From DASTQL01 sp035462375 (lineage in GTDB: Bacteria > Actinomycetota > Actinomycetes > Jiangellales > Jiangellaceae), in NCBI GenBank assembly GCA_035462375.1, contig DATHUJ010000203.1, positions 1 to 41,036 of the forward strand: a DNA stretch of 41,036 nt, given 5' to 3'. A program made the position numbers and the translations under genes. Below, piece by piece: positions 23,850 to 31,680 of this stretch. The notes beneath the pieces are model-generated. The model had not been told where the DNA came from and ran no database searches. It saw only the letters and a list, made by a program, of their open reading frames with translations. Positions within the stretch are counted from its first letter, which is position 1; each line of letters begins with the position of its first letter.

Positions 23850-25180
23850 GGCGTCCTCCTCATCGACAGGCGGACCTCGGTGCCCTCGCCTGGGCTCGAG
23901 CGTACGTCGGCGGTGCCCCCGTGGCGCTCCATGCGGTCGCGCACCGAGCGGCGGAGGCCGAGGCGGTCCTCGGGCACGTCGGCCGGGTCGAACCCGGTGC
24001 CGCGGTCACGGACGAAGACCTCGACGTCGTCGGGCGTGGCCTCGACGAACAGGTCGACCTTGGCGGCGCCGGAGTGCTTGGCCGCGTTGACGACGGCCTC
24101 CCGGGCAGCCGCGACGAGCGCCTGCGAGTGCTCGTCCAGGTCGGCGTCGCCCACGGTGACCACCTCCACCGGGACCCCGAAGGCGTCCTCGACCTCCGCG
24201 GCGGCCGAGGCCAGGGCGGCCGCCAGGGAGGTCTCCTGGGACTTGGTCTCGCCGTAGAGCCAGGTGCGCAGGTCGCGCTCCTGCCGTCGGGCCAGCGCGA
24301 CGACCGCCTTGGCGTCCCCGGCCTGCTTCTGGATCAGCGCGAGCGTCTGCAGCACCGAGTCGTGCAGGTGTGCGGCCATGTCGGCGCGCTCCTGCGAGAT
24401 GATCCGCTGGTGGCGTTCGGACTGGAGCTCGCGCCACAGCCGCCACAGCCAGGGACCGAGGATCAGGGACAGGCCCGCCACGACGACGAGCACCCCGAGC
24501 AACCCGTTGAGGGTGGCGCTCAGCTGCCCCTGTCCCGCCAGGAAGGCGACCAGGCCGGCGCCGACGACGAGCACGCCGACGACCACCCGGATCCAGCCGA
24601 CCACGCTGCCGCTGCCGGCGATGCCCGCCACCCAGGGGGCGCGGGGGGACAACGACGCCATCCGGCGCCGCTCGGTCTCGTCGGCGGTCCGCCAGATGAG
24701 CGCCAGCCCGAGACCGGCGAGCAGCAGCGGGAAGAAGACGGCCGCGCTGATCCCGAACGGGGTGTGCTGGACCAGCAGGGCGACACCGATGCCGAGCACC
24801 GCCAGGGCGACGAGCTGCCCCAGGTCACCGGTCCGCGACCGGCGGCTCCTGCCCGGACGCATCCCCGCCCGGGAGGCCGCCGCGAGACCGGCGGGGGTGT
24901 CGCCGGCCTGCTCGGCCGCCACCGACTCCTCGGTGGTGGTGAAGACCCAGAGCGCCAGGTACACGAAGACGCCGAAACCGCTGAGCCCGGCCAGCAGGGC
25001 GAAGGCGATGCGCACGGGCACCACCTCCAGACCGAGGTGGTCGGCCAGCCCCGAGGCGACGCCCGCGATCAACCGGCCGTCGCTGCGCCGCCGGAAGCGA
25101 GGGGGACCGGGGTCACTGCCGGTGCCCGGGCCCGGTCGCGCACCGGGGGCAGGCTGATGGGCAGCGGTGGCCGAAGTCAC
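23846..25180 (-). CDS. PspC-domain sensor histidine kinase (HisKA_3 type)
   Basis: A 444-residue membrane kinase. An N-terminal PspC domain (about 29-85) has SDGRLIAGVASGLADHLG and a membrane helix AFALLAGLSGFGVFVYLALW. More membrane segments lie at about 121-138, 143-163, 195-217 and 225-245. The phosphoacceptor region is ERADMAAHLHDSVLQTL (His273), followed by an HATPase_c domain with ALVAAAREAVVNAAKHSGA and VRDRGTGFDPADVPEDRLGL, ending EGTEVRLSMRR. The start is taken as GTG 25180. GTG 25195 is possible, and neither has a good ribosome-binding site. It likely senses envelope disturbance together with the divergent PspC protein. Confidence 0.88.
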   Translation of the reverse strand: MTSATAAHQPAPGARPGPGTGSDPGPPRFRRRSDGRLIAGVASGLADHLGLEVVPVRIAFALLAGLSGFGVFVYLALWVFTTTEESVAAEQAGDTPAGLAAASRAGMRPGRSRRSRTGDLGQLVALAVLGIGVALLVQHTPFGISAAVFFPLLLAGLGLALIWRTADETERRRMASLSPRAPWVAGIAGSGSVVGWIRVVVGVLVVGAGLVAFLAGQGQLSATLNGLLGVLVVVAGLSLILGPWLWRLWRELQSERHQRIISQERADMAAHLHDSVLQTLALIQKQAGDAKAVVALARRQERDLRTWLYGETKSQETSLAAALASAAAEVEDAFGVPVEVVTVGDADLDEHSQALVAAAREAVVNAAKHSGAAKVDLFVEATPDDVEVFVRDRGTGFDPADVPEDRLGLRRSVRDRMERHGGTADVRSSPGEGTEVRLSMRRTP

Positions 25181-25279
25181 GAGACCGATGTTCACACGCG
25201 CGAGGGTGCGCAGGCCATGAGTGATCCCCCCGACCCACCCCTGGGCCGACCTCAGCGCGGCTCCGGGGCGCCCCCGGGT

Positions 25280-25290
25280 CATCCCTGATG
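25280..25290. promoter_or_regulatory. Candidate operator between the PspC kinase and PspC/LiaF-like genes
   Basis: CATCCCTGATG is an 11-bp perfect inverted repeat (CATC - CCT - GATG) in the 143-bp divergent gap, 34 bp before the ATG at 25324. Its position suits a site for the LuxR-type regulator encoded by this locus. Only one copy was seen and no flanking -35/-10 pair is convincing. Confidence 0.3.
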
Positions 25291-25323
25291 TCGCGCGGCC
25301 ACGGGCGGGGCCAGGATCGAGGC

Positions 25324-26892
25324 ATGAGCCAGTCCCCGCCCTTGCCCCCGCCGCAGCCCGGCGACCCCGGCCACGCCGGCAACCCTGGCGACCCCGGCAA
25401 CCCCCGCAGCACCGGCGACTCCGGCGAGGCTGCCACGGCTGGCCCGACGCCGACGGCCGGGACCACCCACGCAGACGGCACACCCGACACCGACGACCCG
25501 ACCGCCACGACGGCACCCCCGCTCGGTCCTCCGCCCGCGGCCACGCCGGGGCGGCTGGCCGACGAGCTGCGCACCCTGCGCCGCAGCCGGTCCGACCGGG
25601 TCGTGGCCGGTGTCCTCGGCGGTCTCGGCCGCCGGCTCGGCATCGACCCGGTCATCCTCCGCGTCGTGACCGTCGTCCTCGCGTTCTTCGGCGGGGCAGG
25701 GATCCTCCTCTACGCCCTCGGCTGGCTGCTGATCCCGGAGGAGGGCGAGGACCGCTCCGCCCTCGACCACGCCTTCGGCCGCGGCGCTCCGGGAACCGGC
25801 GGCGCACCCGCGGTCCTGCTGGCGCTCCTCCTCGGGATCGTGGCCCTGGCCTCGGCCGGCGCCGTGCTCGGGGGCTCCTGGGACGGCGCGGCACTTCTCG
25901 TCCTGGCCTGCGTCGGCGTCGTGCTCCTCCTCCGCCGCGGCGGGTCGACTCACGAGGGGTCACCCGAGCCGGGTGCCGGCCCGTGGTCGCCGCCAGGCAC
26001 CCCCACCGGACAGCCGTACGGTGGCGGCCACCCGACCACATACGGCGCCCCGGCCGACGACCCGGGAGCCGCCTGGGCGGCTGCCGCCACCGGCATGCAG
26101 CAGCAGGCGACCGCGTCCGTCCCCACGGCCGCGCCGGTCGACGGGAGCCCCGCGGGCCCCGGTTGGGAGACCGGCGCGGACTGGGAGCAGCCGGCCTGGG
26201 ACCCGACCGCCACGTGGACGCAGGACCCCGCCACCGAGCCCGGCTGGCACCAGCCGGTCCCCGTCGCCGCCCCGCCGCGACCCCGCTCGGTGCTCGGCCC
26301 GGTCACGGTGAGCCTGGCGCTGGTGAGCGTCGGTGTCCTGGCGGTCCTGGACGGACCGGTGGGCCTGGACGTCCCCTTCGCGGGCTACCTGGCCGCGGCG
26401 CTCGGCGTGGTCGGCCTGGGCCTGCTCGTCGGCACCTGGGTGGGCCGGTCCCGGGGCCTGGTCTGGCTGGGCCTGCTCCTGGCCCTCGCGATGGTGCCGG
26501 CGGTGGCCGTCGACCGCTTCGGATCGTGGGAGGAGACCGACATCACGGTCCAGCCCACCACCACGGCCGAGCTCGCGGGCCCGCACGAGTACAGCGGGGG
26601 CCGGGTCGTCTGGGACCTGACGGCCCTCGAGCTGCCCGACGCGACCGCGCCGACCCTGACGATCGACCAGGGCGCCGGCCAGCTCGTCGTCGTCGTCCCC
26701 GAGACCACCGACGTCACCGTCGACGCGACCGTCGGCGTCGGTGAGCTGCGGACCTTCGACACGGTCACCGGCGGCTTCGGCAACGAGCGGTCGACCGTCG
26801 ACCTCGGCCCGGACGGCGAGGGCGGTGGCCGGCTGACCCTCGAGCTCGACCTCGGCATCGGACAGCTGGAGGTGCGCCGTGGCCCGGCATGA
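25324..26892 (+). CDS. PspC-domain protein with LiaF-like C-terminal domain
   Basis: A 522-residue envelope-stress protein. The first 70 residues are Gly/Pro-rich with collagen-like GxP units. A PspC domain (SDRVVAGVLGGLGRRLG, then ILLYALGWLLIPEE) follows at about 90-150. Membrane helices lie near 160-180 and 188-202. A disordered Pro/Gly/Trp-rich linker spans about 205-325, and three more helices (ALVSVGVLAVLDG, YLAAALGVVGLGLLVGT, GLVWLGLLLALAMVPAVAV) follow. The last 110 residues form a beta-rich domain (TLTIDQGAGQLVVVVPETT, VGVGELRTFD, LDLGIGQLEVRRG) resembling LiaF/toastrack C-termini. The start is ATG 25324, with AGGA seven bases upstream. It overlaps the next gene by 14 bp. Confidence 0.85.
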   Translation: MSQSPPLPPPQPGDPGHAGNPGDPGNPRSTGDSGEAATAGPTPTAGTTHADGTPDTDDPTATTAPPLGPPPAATPGRLADELRTLRRSRSDRVVAGVLGGLGRRLGIDPVILRVVTVVLAFFGGAGILLYALGWLLIPEEGEDRSALDHAFGRGAPGTGGAPAVLLALLLGIVALASAGAVLGGSWDGAALLVLACVGVVLLLRRGGSTHEGSPEPGAGPWSPPGTPTGQPYGGGHPTTYGAPADDPGAAWAAAATGMQQQATASVPTAAPVDGSPAGPGWETGADWEQPAWDPTATWTQDPATEPGWHQPVPVAAPPRPRSVLGPVTVSLALVSVGVLAVLDGPVGLDVPFAGYLAAALGVVGLGLLVGTWVGRSRGLVWLGLLLALAMVPAVAVDRFGSWEETDITVQPTTTAELAGPHEYSGGRVVWDLTALELPDATAPTLTIDQGAGQLVVVVPETTDVTVDATVGVGELRTFDTVTGGFGNERSTVDLGPDGEGGGRLTLELDLGIGQLEVRRGPA

Positions 26893-27100
26893 GACCGACG
26901 TGGTGTCCCTCGTCTTCGGACTCGTCTTCCTGGGAGTGAGTGTGATGTGGCCGCTGGTCCACTACGAGGTGCTGGGCCTGCCCGGCCTGGAGGTGGCCGC
27001 GCCGGTATTGCTCGTGTCAGCAGGGCTGGCCGGACTGCTCGCCTCCTTCAGCCGGTCCCGCAGGGGGTCCGACACGGCCGCGGAGGACTCGCGTCGCTGA
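26879..27100 (+). CDS. Small two-helix membrane protein
   Basis: A 73-residue protein with hydrophobic segments at about 9-25 (VVSLVFGLVFLGVSVMW) and 37-56 (GLEVAAPVLLVSAGLAGLLA), ending in a basic/acidic tail. GTG 26879 overlaps the end of the PspC/LiaF-like gene by 14 bp and has GGAGGTG upstream, so it is translated as part of that unit. A similar small membrane protein follows PspC genes in other actinobacteria. Its role is unknown. Confidence 0.8.
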   Translation: MARHETDVVSLVFGLVFLGVSVMWPLVHYEVLGLPGLEVAAPVLLVSAGLAGLLASFSRSRRGSDTAAEDSRR

Positions 27101-27784
27101 GCGGCCCGGAAGGCTTCACGGGCCGCGACAGCGGTGTCCGGGTGGTCCGAGAGCACCGCACCCACGCCGAGCGCGAGGAACACCGCGTACTCGGCCATTG
27201 CGTGGCCGTGCGGCCCCCGACGACGAGCCGTTGCGCAGGTCGGTCGGAAGGAAGGCGTTCTCGTCGCGGAAGGTCCAGCAGTGCACCCCGAGACCGGCCG
27301 CAGCGGCGTCCCGGACGAGCGTCGACGGCCGCCCGAGCCGCCCGTCCGGCGACCGCGGCACCAGCAGGGACTTGCGGACCCAGGTCCAGCACCTCCTCGA
27401 AGGTCGCGACGCCGTAGGCACCGTCGCGCGCGGCGCTCTCGCGACGGATCTGGGGCATCCGCTCGCGGGCGCGCAGTGTCCGGATCTCGGTCAGGGTCAG
27501 GTCCTCCGTGAACCAGCCGGTGAGGGTACGGCCGTCGACCGTCCGAGTGCGGCGGCACCCGGCCAGCTCGGGCCGTGACGCGACGTCGGTCGTCGCCGAC
27601 AGCTCGTTCTCGTGCCGGGCGACGAGGACCCTGTCGGCGGTGAGCACGAGGTCGGGTATTGGACGCCGTCGGCTCCCTGCTCGATCGCGAGGCGGTAGGC
27701 CGCGAGGGTGTGCTCGGGACGGTAGCCGCACGCGCCGCGGTGCGCGACGACGAGCGGCGGCTCTGGCTCGACCACGTCGGACAC
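27097..27784 (-). pseudogene. Glycerophosphodiester phosphodiesterase relic
   Basis: Pieces of a GlpQ/GDPD enzyme appear in order but in different frames. From GTG 27784 comes VVAHRGACGYRPEHTLAAYR with IEQGADGV, the catalytic HRG start. Near 27656 the frame shifts to PDLVLTADRVLVARHENELS and continues to ATFEEVLDLG. At about 27376-27384 the sequence jumps to VRKSLLVPRSPDGRL, with loss of roughly 115 residues of the normal middle plus a frame change, then GLGVHCWTFRDENAFLPTDL. Near 27216 another frame change leads to HGHAMAEYAVFLALGVGAV and SDHPDTAVAAREAF. The remnant encodes about 229 codons against about 340 expected. No functional enzyme is possible. Confidence 0.85.
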
Positions 27785-27875
27785 GCTCGGGAGCCCAGGT
27801 GTCCGGCTTCCGACGTCGCTGCGAACCCAGCATGGCCGGGGAACGGCAGGCAGCCGTCGTGCGAGGGTGGTCCCC

Positions 27876-29396
27876 GTGCCGGCCGCTCTCGCCTACGCCG
27901 TCGTGGTGGTCGCGGGTGCAGCCGTACTCGTCGTCGAGACGCTGGCCGTCCGGCTGGTGGCCCCGTACGTGGGGCTCACCCTCGAGGCCTTCACCGCCGC
28001 CATCGCCGCCGCGCTGCTCGGCATCGCCCTGGGGGCCCGGCTCGGCGGGGCAGCCGCGGACCGCCGCCCACCGACCGCAGTCGTGACCGTCGGCCTGGCC
28101 GGGGGCGGAGTAGGCGTGCTCGCCGTCCGGCCCGTCGTCCACCTCCTCGGTCCCGATCTCGCCGGCGGCGGGCCCTTCGCCGCTCTGTGGCTCGTCGGGC
28201 TGGCGACCCTGCCCGCGGTGACGCTCCTGTCCGCCGTCCCGCCGGCCGTGGTCGCGGCCCGGCTGGCCCGCCTGGACGAGACCGGCACCGTCGTCGGGCG
28301 GCTCTCGGCGCTCGGCACGCTGGGTGCACTGGCGGGCTCGGTGCTCACCGGGTTCGTCCTGGTGGCAGCGCTGCCGACATCGTCGATCCTGGCGGTGACA
28401 GCCACCGGCGTCCTGGTGCTCGCGGTCGTGTCGGCGCTCTGGTCCCGCCGGGTGTCGGCCTCCCCGGCCCCGGAACGCGGCTCGGCGGCCGTCGTCACCG
28501 TCGTCGTGGCCGCGCTGGCCGCCGGCGCGGCGCTGGTCGCCGTCGACGGTCCGTGCGAGGTCGAGACCCCCTACAGCTGCGCCCGGGTCGTCCCCGACCC
28601 CGAGCGGCCGACCGGCCGGCTCCTGGTGCTGGACGACCTTCACCACTCGTACGTGGACCTCGAGGACCCCACGTACCTGGGCTTCTCCTACGTACGTCGC
28701 TTCGCGGGAGCCGTCGACGGCTGGTGGCCGGAGGGCCGGCCCCTGCGGGCGGTCCACGTCGGGGGCGGCGGGTTCACGCTGCCGCGGTGGCTGGAGGCCA
28801 CGCGGCCCGGCTCGCTGTCGGACGTCCTCGAGATCGACGCCGAGGTCGTCGACCTGGCGCGGCGGGACCTCGGGCTCGAGACCGGGCCATCACTGCGGGT
28901 CGTCGTGGGGGACGCCCGCACCTCGCTGGCCGACGTCCCGCCAGCGAGCGCCGACCTGGTCGTCGGGGACGCCTTCGGCTCGCTGTCGGTCCCCTGGCAC
29001 CTGGCCACCGTCGAGGCCACCGAGCTGGTCCGGGCGGCGCTGGCGGACGACGGGCTGTACGTGCTCAACGTCATCGACCGCGGCGAGCTCGACCTGCTCC
29101 GTGCCGAGATGGCGACGCTGGCCGCCGTCTTCGGCGACGTGGCCGTGGCGGCGGAGTCGGGCACCCTCGAGGCGGGCCCGGGCGAGGACGGCGGCAACTA
29201 CGTGCTCATCGTGTCACCGGGTGGGCTCCCGGACGAGCGGCTCGCCTCGGTGTCCGCCGCCGTCGCCGGACGGGATGCCGGCAGCCTGGTCGTCCGCACG
29301 GGGCCCGGCACCGCGCTCTCCGGCGGGATGGTGCTCACCGACGACCACGCCCCGACCGACCAGCTGCTCACGCCATACGTGGGGTCGCGGAGCTGA
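27876..29396 (+). CDS. Membrane-anchored spermidine-synthase-like protein
   Basis: A 506-residue fusion. The first 220 residues carry about seven hydrophobic segments (LAYAVVVVAGAAVLVVETLA, AIAAALLGIALGARLGG, LGALAGSVLTGFVLVAAL and others). A class I SAM-type methyltransferase fold of the SpeE family follows, with a central loop AVHVGGGGFTLPRWLE, SDVLEIDAEVVDLARRDLGL, RVVVGDARTSLADV and DLVVGDAFGS. The DGGNYVLIV and LTDDHAPTDQL ends are family-typical. Such fused MFS/SpeE-like proteins are common in actinobacteria and their true substrate is not known. The start is GTG 27876, with GAGGG upstream; GTG 27867 is an alternative. Confidence 0.85.
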   Translation: MPAALAYAVVVVAGAAVLVVETLAVRLVAPYVGLTLEAFTAAIAAALLGIALGARLGGAAADRRPPTAVVTVGLAGGGVGVLAVRPVVHLLGPDLAGGGPFAALWLVGLATLPAVTLLSAVPPAVVAARLARLDETGTVVGRLSALGTLGALAGSVLTGFVLVAALPTSSILAVTATGVLVLAVVSALWSRRVSASPAPERGSAAVVTVVVAALAAGAALVAVDGPCEVETPYSCARVVPDPERPTGRLLVLDDLHHSYVDLEDPTYLGFSYVRRFAGAVDGWWPEGRPLRAVHVGGGGFTLPRWLEATRPGSLSDVLEIDAEVVDLARRDLGLETGPSLRVVVGDARTSLADVPPASADLVVGDAFGSLSVPWHLATVEATELVRAALADDGLYVLNVIDRGELDLLRAEMATLAAVFGDVAVAAESGTLEAGPGEDGGNYVLIVSPGGLPDERLASVSAAVAGRDAGSLVVRTGPGTALSGGMVLTDDHAPTDQLLTPYVGSRS

Positions 29397-29401
29397 GCGG
29401 G

Positions 29402-29623
29402 TCAGGCCGAAGCCCGGCGGCCCCGCACCTCGAGGCGGTCCAGGAGCGTCCGGGTGCTCGCTGCGACGGCGTCGACCGCCTCGGCGAAGGCCTCCGCGTT
29501 GTGCGCGGCCGGCGCCCGGAAGCCGCTGATCTTGCGGACGTACTGCAGGGCGGCGGCGCGCACGTCGTCGTCGGTCACCTCGTCGACGTACGGCTCGCGC
29601 AGGGTCTTGATGCTCCGGCACAT
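29402..29623 (-). CDS. DUF2277 protein
   Basis: A 73-residue protein beginning MCRSIKTLREP and containing DDVRAAALQYVRKISGF, then RAPAAHNAEAFAEAVDA. This is the complete DUF2277 signature (MCRxIKxLR plus AxQYVRKISG) at normal length. The family is small, cytosolic and of unknown function. The start is fixed by the invariant MCR motif at ATG 29623. A much longer open frame in the same register extends upstream but is antisense to the lipase gene and is not coding. Confidence 0.9.
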   Translation of the reverse strand: MCRSIKTLREPYVDEVTDDDVRAAALQYVRKISGFRAPAAHNAEAFAEAVDAVAASTRTLLDRLEVRGRRASA

Positions 29624-29652
29624 GCCGGCCAGCGTACGTCGATCGGCTCGCG

Positions 29653-30063
29653 TCACCGCGCGCAGCGATAGGCGTCCGACAGCCAGCCCGCGACCTCGGC
29701 GTCGATGTCCGAGACGTCGCGGACCTCCAGGTGGTGCATCCACGTGTTCGGACCCGGATGCACCACCTCCTTGAAGCGCGCGGAAGGGAGGCGGTGGTCC
29801 AGCGCCAGGGAGAGCACGACCTCGGCGGACGGGTTCCGCAGCCAGCGCCCCGGCAGCCACAGGTAGGCGAAGCCGCGACGGCGGCGGAACGCCACCTGGC
29901 TGCGTGTCGTGCGGACCTCCGCCGGTCCGAGCTCGGCGACGAGGTCGCGCACCATGACGAACACCTGCCACGCCACGCGGTGGCCAGCGAAGAACTCTTC
30001 GGGGCCGGTCGGGTCCACGAGCCGCACCTTGACACGGACCGCCGTCGATGGGGTGATGATCAC
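29653..30063 (-). CDS. DUF5655-domain protein
   Basis: A protein of about 136 residues with EEFFAGHRVAWQVFVMVRDL, then EVRTTRSQVAFRRRRGFAYL, WLPGRWLRN, SARFKEVVHPG and WMHHLEVRDVSDID. This order matches DUF5655, a small domain of unknown function often annotated near transport or hydrolase genes. The start is uncertain. GTG 30063 is used here. ATG 30096 (with GGAAG upstream) would overlap the divergent lipase start, and GTG 30018 (with AAGGTG upstream) would trim the variable N-terminus. Confidence 0.75.
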   Translation of the reverse strand: MIITPSTAVRVKVRLVDPTGPEEFFAGHRVAWQVFVMVRDLVAELGPAEVRTTRSQVAFRRRRGFAYLWLPGRWLRNPSAEVVLSLALDHRLPSARFKEVVHPGPNTWMHHLEVRDVSDIDAEVAGWLSDAYRCAR

Positions 30064-30088
30064 GGGACCGGACGACAGGGGGTGGCCC

Positions 30089-31639
30089 GTGGACATGCGG
30101 CTTCCGATCATCTACGTACGCGGCTTCGCCGGCTCGACCTCGGGCATCGACAAGGCAGTGGACGACCCGTTCTACGGCTTCAACGAGGGGTCCGTGCACG
30201 TACGGGTGGGCAAGGAGAACCAGCCGTTCCTCCACCAGTTCGAGAGCCCGCTGCTCCGGCTCATCGTCGAGGACGACTACCGGCTGCTCGTCCGCGGCAG
30301 CCAGCTCGCGTACCTGCAGGAGCAGCCCGACGGCAAGGTCCCCCCTGCGAGCGTGTGGGTGCACCGGTTCTACGACAGATCGGCCTCGACCTTCGGTGAG
30401 CGCCCCGAGGAGTACGTGTTGGAGCGGGCTGCCGAGGACCTGTTCGAGCTGGTGCAGCTGGTGCTGCGCAAGACAGGGGCATCGCGGGTGAACCTCGTCG
30501 CCCACTCGATGGGCGGGCTGATCTGCCGGTCGATGCTGCAGCGGGTCATACCGGAGCGGACCGGCCGCCCGGACGGGGCGGTCGACATCGTCAGCCGGCT
30601 CTTCACGTACGGGACGCCGCACGGGGGCATCGAGTTCGCCGTCGGCTTCGGGCTGGCGGAGAAGCTGCGCGACCTCTTCGACGTCAACGGCGCCGAGATC
30701 TTCGGTCCGGACCGCATGTACCGCTACCTGACGCCCGACCTGCCCGGCGCGCCGCGGGCGAAGCGCCGCCCGAAGGACTGGCGACCCACGACGATGCCGG
30801 AGGGCGGCTTCCCCGCCGACCGGGTCTTCTGCCTCGTCGGCACCAATCCCGAGGACTACGGCGTGGCCATGGGCCTGTCGTCCAAGGCGGTCGGTGCCCG
30901 CAGCGACGGGCTGGTGCAGATCGACAACGCGTACGTGCAGGGGGCGCACCGCGCCTTCGTCCACCGCGCGCACAGCGGGCGGTACGGCATGGTCAACTCC
31001 GAGGAGGGATACCAGAACCTGCGACGCTTCCTGCTCGGCGACCTCGAGGTGCGGGTCGACCTGGCCAACCTCGAGGTGAGGGGCTCCGTGCGCGACGACA
31101 TCGTCTGGCAGCTGGAGACCCAGCTGTCGATCCGTGGGCTGCCGATCGTCATGCACGAGCAGACCACGGCCCACCACTGCCCCGTGCAGATCGAGTGGCC
31201 CGCGGACCGCGACACGGCCAGCCGGCCCGTCCCGCTGCTCACGACGTTCCTGTCCAGCCGGGCCCCGCGGCCTCGGGACGACGACACCGGCGAGAGGGTC
31301 CGCACGATGCGCCACGCGCTGCGTCTGCGACTCATCTCGTTGCGGCAGAAGGGCGGGATCTTCGGCTTCTTCGACCACCTCGAGCAGACGGCGGACTTCG
31401 ACGACACCCTCGTCGTCGACATCGCCGCCGGCGACGAGACGACGTCGCCGCGGGCGTGGGCGACGTGGAACTCGGTCATCCCCGGAGCCATCAGGGAGTG
31501 GCAGCCCGAGGGTGACCCGCTGGCCGACACGGACCCGACGCCGGGCGTGTGGCGGGGTCGGGTCCGGGTGCCGCCTTCCGCGCGCCCGATCCTGGGTGAG
31601 CAGGCGGAGGTCGTGCTGACGGTGACGCCGCACGGCTGA
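30089..31639 (+). CDS. Alpha/beta hydrolase, PGAP1/lipase-like
   Basis: A 516-residue protein. The first strand is RLPIIYVRGFAGS, the nucleophile elbow is LVAHSMGGLICRS (Ser140), and FTYGTPHGGIEFA follows. An acid/His region lies at RSDGLVQIDNAY and FVHRAHSGRYGMVNSEEGYQ. Residues about 330-516 form an additional C-terminal domain of beta-rich character (LEVRVDLANLEVRG, DDTLVVDIAAGDETTS, AEVVLTVTPHG). Substrate unknown; no signal peptide was seen, so a cytosolic or peripheral role is likely. The start is GTG 30089, with AGGGGGTGG six bases upstream. ATG 30095 lies two codons in, and its bases overlap a possible divergent start. Confidence 0.82.
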   Translation: MDMRLPIIYVRGFAGSTSGIDKAVDDPFYGFNEGSVHVRVGKENQPFLHQFESPLLRLIVEDDYRLLVRGSQLAYLQEQPDGKVPPASVWVHRFYDRSASTFGERPEEYVLERAAEDLFELVQLVLRKTGASRVNLVAHSMGGLICRSMLQRVIPERTGRPDGAVDIVSRLFTYGTPHGGIEFAVGFGLAEKLRDLFDVNGAEIFGPDRMYRYLTPDLPGAPRAKRRPKDWRPTTMPEGGFPADRVFCLVGTNPEDYGVAMGLSSKAVGARSDGLVQIDNAYVQGAHRAFVHRAHSGRYGMVNSEEGYQNLRRFLLGDLEVRVDLANLEVRGSVRDDIVWQLETQLSIRGLPIVMHEQTTAHHCPVQIEWPADRDTASRPVPLLTTFLSSRAPRPRDDDTGERVRTMRHALRLRLISLRQKGGIFGFFDHLEQTADFDDTLVVDIAAGDETTSPRAWATWNSVIPGAIREWQPEGDPLADTDPTPGVWRGRVRVPPSARPILGEQAEVVLTVTPHG

Positions 31640-31661
31640 AGACGCCGGGTCACGCGGCGGC

Positions 31662-31679
31662 CGCCCGCTCGGCCGGGCG
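31662..31679. terminator. Hairpin between convergent lipase and PhoX-like genes
   Basis: CGCCCG at 31662-31667 pairs with CGGGCG at 31674-31679 around CTCGGC. It fills the 41-bp convergent gap, immediately before the PhoX-like stop codon. It is a plausible bidirectional terminator without a T-tract. Confidence 0.4.
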
Positions 31680-31680
31680 A

